From Marinobacter salexigens (GTDB lineage Bacteria > Pseudomonadota > Gammaproteobacteria > Pseudomonadales > Oleiphilaceae), in NCBI RefSeq assembly GCF_002806945.1, contig NZ_NIHC01000004.1, forward strand, positions 62,001 to 126,000: DNA of 64,000 nt, written 5' to 3'. The notes under the pieces are model-generated. The model saw only the letters and a list, made by a program, of their open reading frames with translations. It did no database searches and was not told where the DNA came from. The first letter of the stretch is position 1. Every line of letters begins with the position of its first letter. Below, one piece after another: positions 53,867 to 62,303 of this stretch. A program made the translations under genes and the position numbers.

Positions 53867-54581
53867 AGCCCGTCCGACAGTCCGGTTTGCCAGCAGCAAT
53901 GTGGGTGCTTTGGCTGCCATGAAAGGTGTGTTTGCCCGGGATATGAAGGTGGCGTTCCGGCAACGTCAGGATCTGCTCAACCCGCTGCTGTTTTTTATTA
54001 TGGTGGTTTCCCTGTTTCCCCTGGGTGTCAGCCCGGAAGTCTCATTCCTGAGGGAGGCTGGCGCCGGTATACTATGGGTGGCGGCGTTGCTTTCTGTGTT
54101 GCTGTCATTGGATCACCTGTTTCGCCATGATTTTGACGATGGCACGCTGGAACAACTTGTGCTCCAGCCACAGCCCCTGTTTCTGCTGGTTCTGGCAAAA
54201 ACTACGGCGCACTGGATGCTGACAGGCTTGCCTTTGGTCATTTTGACTCCGGTTCTTGGTGTAATGGTGCATCTCGACGGGAACTCTATCGCTGTTTTGT
54301 GTCTAACGCTGCTGATCGGTACACCGGTGCTGAGTTTGATTGGTGCCATAGGTGCAGCATTAACGTTAGGATTGCGATCGGCAGGCGTGCTCTTGTCTCT
54401 GCTGATCATTCCACTGTACATTCCGGTGCTGATATTCGGCACAGGCACGGTTGCGGCGGCGGGGGATGGCGCTGCGGTGGGAGCCTATCTGGCGTTGATG
54501 GGGGCTTTCCTGATGTTAGCGCTGACGCTGGCGCCATTTGCAGCAGCAGCAGCGCTTAAAATCAGCTTGTCGAATGGATAA
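53856..54581 (+). CDS. ccmB: CcmB, haem exporter permease subunit
   Basis: A 241-residue protein with six membrane helices. FARDMKVAFRQRQDLLNPLLFFIMVVSLFPLG is the conserved CcmB N-terminus. Start has GGGAGG upstream and overlaps ccmA. Confidence 0.96.
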   Translation: MNAEARPTVRFASSNVGALAAMKGVFARDMKVAFRQRQDLLNPLLFFIMVVSLFPLGVSPEVSFLREAGAGILWVAALLSVLLSLDHLFRHDFDDGTLEQLVLQPQPLFLLVLAKTTAHWMLTGLPLVILTPVLGVMVHLDGNSIAVLCLTLLIGTPVLSLIGAIGAALTLGLRSAGVLLSLLIIPLYIPVLIFGTGTVAAAGDGAAVGAYLALMGAFLMLALTLAPFAAAAALKISLSNG

Positions 54582-54613
54582 AACAAGGTAAACGGTAGGA
54601 CGGTGACCATCTG

Positions 54614-55357
54614 ATGTGGCAATTTTTTCACAAACTGGGTTCCCCAAAATGGTTTTTCGGGATCTCCGCCCGGTTCATGCCCTGGCTGCTGGCAGGCGGT
54701 ATACTGCTGCTTATGGCTGGCGTAGTCTGGGGCTTGGCGTTTGCGCCAAAGGATTATCTGCAGGGCAATAGTTACCGGATCATATTTATCCATGTGCCAA
54801 CAGCGTTTATGGCGCAGTCTGTCTACATCATGATGGCCTCTGCAGCTGTTGTAACGCTGGTATGGCGCATGAAACTGGCGGATGTATTCGTTAAAGCTGT
54901 AGCACCCGTAGGCCTGGTACTGACATTTTTGGCTCTTTTTACTGGCGCAGTGTGGGGCAAGCCAACCTGGGGCACCTGGTGGATTTGGGATGCCCGGCTC
55001 ACGTCCATGTTGATTCTGCTGTTTCTCTATGGCGGCGTCATCGCACTGGATCGCGCTATCAATGACGAAAAATCTGCAGCCCGCGCGGTTGCCGTGCTGG
55101 TGCTGGTCGGGGTAGTAAATATCCCCATTATCAAATACTCCGTGGACTGGTGGAATACACTGCATCAGCCCGCGACGTTCAAACTCACAGAAAAACCATC
55201 CATGCCGGCGGAAATGTGGGTGCCGTTGTTGCTGTCAGTGCTGGGCCTGTACCTGATTTTTGGCTGGCTTGCCTGCGTGCGCATGCAGACAGAGATCTTG
55301 TGCCGGGAGCAGCGCACCCGCTGGGTAAAAGAATTCGTAATGAAAGGAAGGGTCTGA
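54614..55357 (+). CDS. ccmC: CcmC, haem-handling membrane protein
   Basis: A 247-residue protein with six membrane helices and the tryptophan-rich WWD motif WGTWWIWD (119-126). His60 is a likely haem ligand. It attaches haem to CcmE. Confidence 0.97.
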   Translation: MWQFFHKLGSPKWFFGISARFMPWLLAGGILLLMAGVVWGLAFAPKDYLQGNSYRIIFIHVPTAFMAQSVYIMMASAAVVTLVWRMKLADVFVKAVAPVGLVLTFLALFTGAVWGKPTWGTWWIWDARLTSMLILLFLYGGVIALDRAINDEKSAARAVAVLVLVGVVNIPIIKYSVDWWNTLHQPATFKLTEKPSMPAEMWVPLLLSVLGLYLIFGWLACVRMQTEILCREQRTRWVKEFVMKGRV

Positions 55358-55360
55358 ACC

Positions 55361-55600
55361 ATGGCATTTGATTCCTTTTCTGCCTTTATCGCGATGGAAG
55401 GTCACGGCCCATACGTTTGGGCCTGTTACGCTGTTTTTTTCGTGCTGATGGTTGTGATGATGGCTGGCTCGGTGCGGAGCAGGGCTGCAATAATTGAATC
55501 CTGTCGCCGTGGTTATGAGTTTCAGGCCGACAAGGGTAAAGTGGCCTCGGCTCCGGCATCCTCTGCGTCCTTCGCGCGCGTAAACGTTTCTCAAGACTGA
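55361..55600 (+). CDS. ccmD: CcmD, haem exporter accessory protein
   Basis: A 79-residue protein with one membrane helix (about 16-37: YVWACYAVFFVLMVVMMAG), preceded by AMEGHGPY, typical of CcmD. It stabilises the CcmABC-CcmE complex. Starts 3 nt after ccmC. Confidence 0.92.
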   Translation: MAFDSFSAFIAMEGHGPYVWACYAVFFVLMVVMMAGSVRSRAAIIESCRRGYEFQADKGKVASAPASSASFARVNVSQD

Positions 55601-55615
55601 CTGACAGGTATGTAA

Positions 55616-56089
55616 ATGCATCCGATCCGTAAAAAGCGGCTGACCGTTGTTCTGTTTTTACTGGCAGGGCTCTCGATTGCGGTAGGGCTGACAACCTACG
55701 CGCTACGACAGAATATCAATCTGTTTTATGACCCTAGCCAGATTTCTGCGGGTGAGGCACCGGTTGATGTGCGAATACGCGCTGGCGGTATGGTGCAGGA
55801 AGGCTCGGTATTACGGGATCCTGACACTCTGAAAGTCGAGTTTCTGGTAACCGACTACAGTGCTTCTGTGCCGATTGAGTACGTGGGCATCCTGCCCGAC
55901 CTGTTTGCAGAGGGGCAGGGCATTGTCGCCATGGGCAGGCTCAACAGTGAGGGGCGCTTTGTGGCAGACCAGGTTCTGGCCAAACACGATGAAAACTACA
56001 TGCCCCCGGAGGTAGCCGGTGCTCTGGAAAAAGCATCAAGTGCTGAGGGCAAGCCGATGCCTGTCAATGCCAAACCGGCAACCTACTAA
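55616..56089 (+). CDS. ccmE: CcmE, haem chaperone
   Basis: A 157-residue protein with an N-terminal membrane anchor (about 9-29) and an OB-fold periplasmic domain. Haem is bound covalently by His124 in [13 protein letters not shown] (HxxxY with Tyr128). Confidence 0.97.
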   Translation: MHPIRKKRLTVVLFLLAGLSIAVGLTTYALRQNINLFYDPSQISAGEAPVDVRIRAGGMVQEGSVLRDPDTLKVEFLVTDYSASVPIEYVGILPDLFAEGQGIVAMGRLNSEGRFVADQVLAKHDENYMPPEVAGALEKASSAEGKPMPVNAKPATY

Positions 56090-56128
56090 ACACATTACAA
56101 CCAACAGCCTGATTCCTGGAGAGCTTTG

Positions 56129-58141
56129 ATGTACCCCGAACTCGGACAGCTTTCACTGATACTCGCGCTAATGCTGGCGGTGCTTCTTTCGGTTGTACCC
56201 CTGGTTGGCTCACTTACCGGCCGTGACAACCTCCAGGCGTTTGCCAGGCCCTTGACCACAGGCATGTTTGTGTTTGTCGGCCTGGCGTTTGCGGTGCTGA
56301 CCCATGCGTTTCTGACAGATGATTTCTCCGTGGCGTATGTGGCCAACAACAGCAACAGTATGCTGCCTTGGTACTACAAGTTCAGTGCGGTGTGGGGTGG
56401 CCACGAAGGTTCACTGCTGCTGTGGATACTGATGCTCACCGGTTGGACCATGGCCGTTGCCATCTTCAGTCGCCGTTTGCCTGCCGTTATGATTTCCCAG
56501 GTGTTGTCAGTGCTTGGCATGGTCAGCGTTGGTTTTATGCTGTTCATTGTTATGACATCAAATCCCTTTGACCGTCTGTTGCCCAATGTGCCGGCTGATG
56601 GTGCGGATTTGAACCCGCTGTTGCAGGATTTTGGCCTGATTGTTCACCCGCCCATGCTGTATATGGGCTACGTTGGTTTCGCGGTAGCTTTTGCATTTGC
56701 CATTGCGGCATTGATCAACGGTCGTCTGGATGCTGCGTGGGCCAGATGGTCGCGGCCCTGGACCACTGTTGCCTGGGCCTTTCTTTCTGTCGGTATTGCC
56801 CTTGGCAGCTGGTGGGCCTACTACGAGCTCGGTTGGGGTGGCTGGTGGTTCTGGGATCCCGTAGAAAACGCCTCCCTGTTGCCATGGCTTGCGGGTACTG
56901 CCTTGATGCATTCTCTGGCGGTGACAGAAAAGCGCGGAGTTTTCAAAAGCTGGACGGTGTTGCTGGCGATCGTTACCTTTTCCCTGAGTCTTCTTGGTGC
57001 CTTCCTGGTGCGCTCGGGCGTGCTTACCTCGGTTCATGCCTTCGCATCTGACCCCGAACGCGGCAAGTTTCTTCTGGCGCTGCTGGCGTTGACGGTTCTG
57101 GCCAGTTTGATGCTGTATGCATTTCGGGCGCCCGTGGTTCACGTGCGTTCCCGCTACGGTTCCCTTTCGCGGGAGATCTTCCTGCTGTTGAATAACGTGC
57201 TACTGGTTTCGGCAACACTGTTGGTTGCTGTGGGCACTCTTTACCCGCTGGTTCTGGATTTCTTTGAGCTGGGCAAAATATCTATCGGCGAACCTTTCTT
57301 TAATCTCACCTTTAGCCCGCTTGCGATCGCTACGGGGCTGCTGCTCGGCGCGGGCACCTTTTCCCGCTGGAAGAAAACGGACGGTGGTTGGCTGGCGCGA
57401 AAGCTGCTGTGGCCGTTGGCGGTCAGCATACTGCTGAGCACAGCCGTTATGGTGATCTATGGAGGATTCAAGCCTTGGGCGTTCCTTGGTGTGTTCACAG
57501 CCGCTTGGGTGACCGTAACAACATTCTGGGATTTGTGGGATAAGTCCTCGTCGAAAAAGGGCCGGGTACATGGCCTTAAGCGTCAGTCCCGCAGTTACTA
57601 CGGAATGGTGCTTGGCCATCTCGGCCTGGCACTCACCATGGCAGGCGCCACGGTTGTGTCGAACTATGGCATAGAACGCGATGTGCGCATGGTGCCGGGT
57701 GATGTAGCAGAGGTTGGTGATTACCAGTTCCGTTTTGTGGATATAGGCGAGCGTCGGGGCAGGAATTTTACCGCCCAGTACGGAACTTTTGAGGTATTGC
57801 GGGATGGCAAGCATGTTGCTGAGCTACATCCTGAAAAGCGGCAGTACGCTGTGGGCATGAGCGTTATGACAGAAGCAGATATTGATGCCGGTTTGTTCCG
57901 GGATATCTTTGTTGCTGTAGGTGAGCGCATTTCGGATAACGCCTGGGCGATTCGTCTGCAATACAAGCCGCTTATTCGCTGGCTCTGGCTTGGTGCCTTG
58001 TTTATGGCCGCCGGTGGTTTCCTGGCTATTTCTGATCGCCGTTACCGGATTCGTGACCGGGCAACTGAGGGCTCGAAGTCCTCACCTCAACCGTCGTCAA
58101 CACAGACTGACCCCCGGAGCACGGCCGGAGCGGTTTCATGA
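56129..58141 (+). CDS. ccmF: CcmF, haem lyase core subunit
   Basis: A 670-residue protein with 14-15 membrane helices and the WWD motif GGWWFWDPVENAS near residues 236-248. It ligates haem to apocytochrome c with CcmH/CcmI. ATG 56129 follows TGGAGAG; the next gene overlaps by 4 nt. Confidence 0.97.
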   Translation: MYPELGQLSLILALMLAVLLSVVPLVGSLTGRDNLQAFARPLTTGMFVFVGLAFAVLTHAFLTDDFSVAYVANNSNSMLPWYYKFSAVWGGHEGSLLLWILMLTGWTMAVAIFSRRLPAVMISQVLSVLGMVSVGFMLFIVMTSNPFDRLLPNVPADGADLNPLLQDFGLIVHPPMLYMGYVGFAVAFAFAIAALINGRLDAAWARWSRPWTTVAWAFLSVGIALGSWWAYYELGWGGWWFWDPVENASLLPWLAGTALMHSLAVTEKRGVFKSWTVLLAIVTFSLSLLGAFLVRSGVLTSVHAFASDPERGKFLLALLALTVLASLMLYAFRAPVVHVRSRYGSLSREIFLLLNNVLLVSATLLVAVGTLYPLVLDFFELGKISIGEPFFNLTFSPLAIATGLLLGAGTFSRWKKTDGGWLARKLLWPLAVSILLSTAVMVIYGGFKPWAFLGVFTAAWVTVTTFWDLWDKSSSKKGRVHGLKRQSRSYYGMVLGHLGLALTMAGATVVSNYGIERDVRMVPGDVAEVGDYQFRFVDIGERRGRNFTAQYGTFEVLRDGKHVAELHPEKRQYAVGMSVMTEADIDAGLFRDIFVAVGERISDNAWAIRLQYKPLIRWLWLGALFMAAGGFLAISDRRYRIRDRATEGSKSSPQPSSTQTDPRSTAGAVS

Positions 58142-58674
58142 AGCGTTTTTTGTTGTTCTTGCCTTTGCTGGTGGCCATCGTAGTGGGTGCATTTCTGTTT
58201 GCCGGCATCGGCAAAGATCCCACCAAACTGGATTCTGCTCTGGTCGGCAAGCCGGTTCCGGTATTTAGCCTTAAAGGCCTGAAGGAACCTGAGGCAACCT
58301 ATGATGAGAGTCTGTTTCAGGGCGAGATCACCTTGCTGAACGTTTGGGGCACTTGGTGCCCCGCTTGTCGGGATGAGCATGGCGATCTTATGTGGTTGGC
58401 CCAGGAAAAGAACGTGACGATCATTGGGTTGAACTATAAGGATAACCGCGATGACGCTTTGGTCTGGCTGGACCGGCTAGGCGACCCGTACAGCGAGGTG
58501 ATCTTTGATCCAAAGGGGACATTGGGTTTTGATCTGGGTGTTTATGGCGCGCCAGAAACCTTTGTTATTGATGCCTCCGGCATTGTCCGATATCGCCATG
58601 TGGGCGTGGTTAACGTTGAGGTATGGGAACAGATCCTGTTGCCAGTGATTAATGACGCGCGGGAGAACGGCTGA
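58138..58674 (+). CDS. ccmG: CcmG (DsbE), periplasmic thiol-disulfide oxidoreductase
   Basis: A 178-residue membrane-anchored thioredoxin-like protein. The anchor is at about 5-23; the active site is WCPAC (Cys74/Cys77). It reduces the apocytochrome CxxCH cysteines before haem attachment. Confidence 0.96.
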   Translation: MKRFLLFLPLLVAIVVGAFLFAGIGKDPTKLDSALVGKPVPVFSLKGLKEPEATYDESLFQGEITLLNVWGTWCPACRDEHGDLMWLAQEKNVTIIGLNYKDNRDDALVWLDRLGDPYSEVIFDPKGTLGFDLGVYGAPETFVIDASGIVRYRHVGVVNVEVWEQILLPVINDARENG

Positions 58675-59153
58675 TGCTCCGGATTGTGTGTTTGTTGCTG
58701 GCAATGGTAGCAACCAGCGTTACCTATGCAGATGTGTCTGCTGTGTATGGCTTTGACAACCGCAGTGAAGAACAGCGTTATCAGAACCTTATTGCGGAGC
58801 TGCGTTGCCCGAAGTGCCAGAACCAGAACATTGCGGATTCAAACTCGCCCATTTCCAAGGACATGAGAAACGTGGTTTATCAAATGATGCTGGACGGAGC
58901 CAGCAACGAGGAAATTGTTGATTCTCTGGTGGGCCGCTTTGGTGAGTTCGTAAAGTACAAGCCCGATCTGGATCGGCGCACCTTCGTGCTATGGGCCACA
59001 CCCGCAATTGCGGTTCTGGGCGGCCTGCTGGTGGTTGTTGGAATTGTTGTACGTTCGCGACGAACCGGAACAGCCGCGCCAGCACTCAGCGCTGAAGAAC
59101 AGGCCCGGATTGATCAAATGCTCGCGGAGCAAGCGCGTAACGGCAACGACTGA
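58674..59153 (+). CDS. ccmH: CcmH (CcmH/CycL family), cytochrome c maturation thiol protein
   Basis: A 159-residue protein with a signal peptide (about 1-19), active-site motif LRCPKCQNQ (Cys45/Cys48), and a C-terminal membrane helix (about 103-124). It corresponds to the N-terminal half of E. coli CcmH; the TPR half is the separate ccmI. It overlaps ccmG by 1 nt. Confidence 0.95.
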   Translation: MLRIVCLLLAMVATSVTYADVSAVYGFDNRSEEQRYQNLIAELRCPKCQNQNIADSNSPISKDMRNVVYQMMLDGASNEEIVDSLVGRFGEFVKYKPDLDRRTFVLWATPAIAVLGGLLVVVGIVVRSRRTGTAAPALSAEEQARIDQMLAEQARNGND

Positions 59154-59230
59154 CGCGCACTTACGGCTAATGCCTGGCTTCGTAGCTATATGCACCGCTT
59201 TATTCATTTTGAACCTGTGATGATATCTCC

Positions 59231-60517
59231 ATGACTCAAACTTTCTGGATTGCCGCAACGGTACTGATCATTCTTGCCTTGGGGTTTGTACTCTACCCTG
59301 TAATGTTTCACCGTCGGGATACCCGGCAGCAGACGGATCTCCGAAACCAGAATTTGATGGCATATCGCAGCCGCATGGCAGAATTAAAAAAAGAGCACCA
59401 AGCCGGAATTATTGACGAAGAGACCTACCAGCAACTGCGGGACGAACTTGCCGGCGCCATGCTGGACGACGTTCCCGAGAATGAAGCTCCGGAAAAAACC
59501 GTTCCCGGCCGTAAGGCTGCCATGGCGGTGGGCCTGGTATCGATACTCCTGGTACCTGCTGCGACCGTTATGCTGTATGAAGAGTGGGGCGCCATGGATA
59601 GCGTTGAAGCATTCGCTGCCATGCAGGAACTGGGTGGTACAGACGCAGCCCGTGCAGCCGAGATGAACAAGCTGACAGGGCAATTACGTGCGCGGTTGGA
59701 GTCCAGCCCTGATAACCCGGATGGCTGGGCTATGCTGGGCCAGACCTACATGCGTTTGCAACGATACGAAGATGCAGCCTGGGCATTCCGAAAACTGGCT
59801 GACAGCGTAAAGAATGATGACGGATCCCGGGCAGTTGCTCTCGGGCTGTCAGCACAGGCACAGTTTTTCCGCAGTCAGGGTGCCATGACCAATGAGGTAA
59901 CCTCTGCAATTGAAGAAGCGATGTCATTGGATCCTGATGAGGTTAACGCGCTTGGCTTGCTGGGTATTCATGCGTTCAGTCAGGACAACTACCGCAAAGC
60001 TATCGGCTACTGGGAGCGGATTCAGGAAGTGGCACCAAACCATCCTCAGCTGGCCTCAATTCAAGGTGGAATAGCAGAAGCATACGCGCGGCTCGGTGAG
60101 CAGCCGCCCGCAGAAGCACCCGCCTTCGCAGCTCCCGATGATCGTGCGGAGGGCGTGGGTGTAACTGTGCGAGTGACGCTCGATGAGGCACTCAAGCAGG
60201 ATATTCCTGAAGACACCACACTGTTTATTTTTGCCCGTGCGGCCAACATCCAAAGTGGACCGCCTTTGGCCGCTGTAAGGCTCATAGCGGGGGCTTTGCC
60301 CATTGAGGTCCGTTTGGATGATAGCCACGCGATGGCGCCGCAAGCGGTGATATCGGGCGTAGAAAGCGTTATTGTAACGGCGCGCCTGACGCTTTCCGGC
60401 AATATTCAGGCGCAACCGGGTGACTGGCAGGGCAGCACTGATTCACCGATCGAGGTGTCCAAAGATGAGGGGTCGCCAGTGGCCGTGGTGATTGATCAGG
60501 TGCTGACTAACAATTGA
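59231..60517 (+). CDS. ccmI: CcmI (CycH), TPR apocytochrome c chaperone
   Basis: A 428-residue protein with two membrane helices (about 5-23 and 97-115) and TPR repeats (about 150-290, including PDGWAMLGQTYMRLQRYEDAAWAF). It presents apocytochrome c to CcmF/CcmH. Last gene of the ccm operon. Confidence 0.94.
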   Translation: MTQTFWIAATVLIILALGFVLYPVMFHRRDTRQQTDLRNQNLMAYRSRMAELKKEHQAGIIDEETYQQLRDELAGAMLDDVPENEAPEKTVPGRKAAMAVGLVSILLVPAATVMLYEEWGAMDSVEAFAAMQELGGTDAARAAEMNKLTGQLRARLESSPDNPDGWAMLGQTYMRLQRYEDAAWAFRKLADSVKNDDGSRAVALGLSAQAQFFRSQGAMTNEVTSAIEEAMSLDPDEVNALGLLGIHAFSQDNYRKAIGYWERIQEVAPNHPQLASIQGGIAEAYARLGEQPPAEAPAFAAPDDRAEGVGVTVRVTLDEALKQDIPEDTTLFIFARAANIQSGPPLAAVRLIAGALPIEVRLDDSHAMAPQAVISGVESVIVTARLTLSGNIQAQPGDWQGSTDSPIEVSKDEGSPVAVVIDQVLTNN

Positions 60518-60539
60518 TCAGGCGTCGCCAGACCTGCCT

Positions 60540-62303
60540 CTACACTGAAAGAGTGTCGGGGTAGAGAGGCGGCAAAACCTCTTTTGTAAACGATTTGTCT
60601 ACCTGCTCCCTGGCCTTCGTGAGGGTCTGGGTTAAGCGTTTACCCTCCCATTGTTCACTGCTTACCCCTCCACCGGAATGCTTTCGGCTGAACAGGTGTG
60701 CTTGTAAGGCACTGAGTTCCTTTTCCAGGTCGGGTGCCGGAGCGACGCGAAAAACCTCTAAAGCGGAGCGGAAGTTGTGGCCCGGCCAGCGCAGGTTCGC
60801 CCAATGTACGAACAGGCCCAGTGTGGCAGCCTGACCTTCTTTTGCAGCGCTAAGCAACCGCTCAAATGCCAAGCGCTCACTCCAGTTCTCGGCAGAATCA
60901 GAGTGAGTAGGGGAAGCCGATTCATTCGCCACTTTGCGGGTCCGCCACCAGGCAAGCATCGTCAGTACCCATATCCCGGCCAATACAAGGCTGGTCCATT
61001 TCCAGAACTCGCTTCCAGCTGTTGTACCTGTGCTACCCGAATCTACTTTGGTGTTGCTTTCGGCTGGCGTGCTCTGGCTATCTGTTGGGCCTGCGACGGG
61101 CGCAGTTGCGCCGCCTGATGCAGCCACATTGAGAGTTTGCGCCGGGATGAGGGCCACTTTTTCACTGTCGGACTCTGTATCCCACCAGGGAATCCTGATC
61201 GCAGGGAGGGTTAGCTTCCCAGCATGTACCGGCACCAGTGCGCGGGTCTGTGTAAGGGTGGATGTGAGACCCTTGGGCCCTGAGCTGGTGTCCCGCTGAG
61301 GCTCTTCCGGATAACTGCGAAGCCCATCTGGCACGGCATCTGGTAAAGGTGGTAAGGCTTCTGAGGGCAGCCCGATTGCCTGCAGGCTGAGTGTGCGAGT
61401 GATATTGTCGCCGGTTTTCAGGTTAAGGATGGGTGGCATACCGGCTTCAGCCAGAGTGAGGCTGGTGGCCGGTAACCAGGTTGAACCACTGAAATCTGCT
61501 GGCACATCTTTGATTGGAACTTCAAACAAGGAGGCGCTGTCCCGCAGGAATCTGAGTGAGCCGTCTGGATTTCTGGCCTGGCCTTCAAACCGAATCGCGG
61601 GCAGGTTGAGCACGCCAGGTTTTTGCGGGAATACAGCGTAACGCCGCTCGACGACCCGGTAGCGCACGCCATCCCGATCACGGGAAAACTCACGCTGTTT
61701 ACCCAGTGTTTCGATAATCGCATTGGGGTGTTGCGGATCAGATAATTCACCACGTATAAGGTTGCCGCGGAAGAACAGCCTCACTGTCAGGATCATTTGC
61801 TCCTGAACATAAACTTCGGCTTTGTCTGCTGTCAGTTCAATAAAACTGTCCCGGTTCGTGCCCGCCTCGTCTGGAGGGTTGCCGCCGACAACTTCAATGG
61901 TCACTGGCTTGGATACAGAATCCTTGAAAGTCAAAGCAGGAATGGTGAGCTTTCCGGTGGATTTAGGTGCTAATTGATAGGTCCAGGTGATTTCCCCCAC
62001 CATATCGCTGTTAATGGTACGGATGTTGTAGCGCTGGTTGCGGGCGAGTATGTCGAAGTCTGCCTCCACCTGTTCTATGTCAGGCGAAGGCAGGTTCGAT
62101 AAATCGAAATCGAACAGATTACTCAGGCTGATGTCGATTTCGGTGTTGCCCTTAACGGTAAGCGTCAATACCTCGCCCTCGTAAAGTCGGGTTCTGTCTG
62201 GCTCCACCGAGAGCTCGCTGGCGTGTGCTGATAGCCCGATAGCCATCAAAAGAGCCATAAAAACCGTCAGCCAGATTGTGGGTATGATCGGCTGTTTTAC
62301 CAT
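60540..62303 (-). CDS. batD: BatD family protein
   Basis: A 587-residue protein with a signal peptide (about 1-28), repeated beta-rich Ig-like segments (VEPDRTRLYEGEVLTLTVKG; VYVQEQMILTVRLFFRGNL), and one C-terminal membrane helix (about 435-455). This is the BatD/oxygen-tolerance family, which accompanies MoxR and VWA proteins. It overlaps the upstream VWA gene by 7 nt, so the two form one operon. Confidence 0.92.
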   Translation of the reverse strand: MVKQPIIPTIWLTVFMALLMAIGLSAHASELSVEPDRTRLYEGEVLTLTVKGNTEIDISLSNLFDFDLSNLPSPDIEQVEADFDILARNQRYNIRTINSDMVGEITWTYQLAPKSTGKLTIPALTFKDSVSKPVTIEVVGGNPPDEAGTNRDSFIELTADKAEVYVQEQMILTVRLFFRGNLIRGELSDPQHPNAIIETLGKQREFSRDRDGVRYRVVERRYAVFPQKPGVLNLPAIRFEGQARNPDGSLRFLRDSASLFEVPIKDVPADFSGSTWLPATSLTLAEAGMPPILNLKTGDNITRTLSLQAIGLPSEALPPLPDAVPDGLRSYPEEPQRDTSSGPKGLTSTLTQTRALVPVHAGKLTLPAIRIPWWDTESDSEKVALIPAQTLNVAASGGATAPVAGPTDSQSTPAESNTKVDSGSTGTTAGSEFWKWTSLVLAGIWVLTMLAWWRTRKVANESASPTHSDSAENWSERLAFERLLSAAKEGQAATLGLFVHWANLRWPGHNFRSALEVFRVAPAPDLEKELSALQAHLFSRKHSGGGVSSEQWEGKRLTQTLTKAREQVDKSFTKEVLPPLYPDTLSV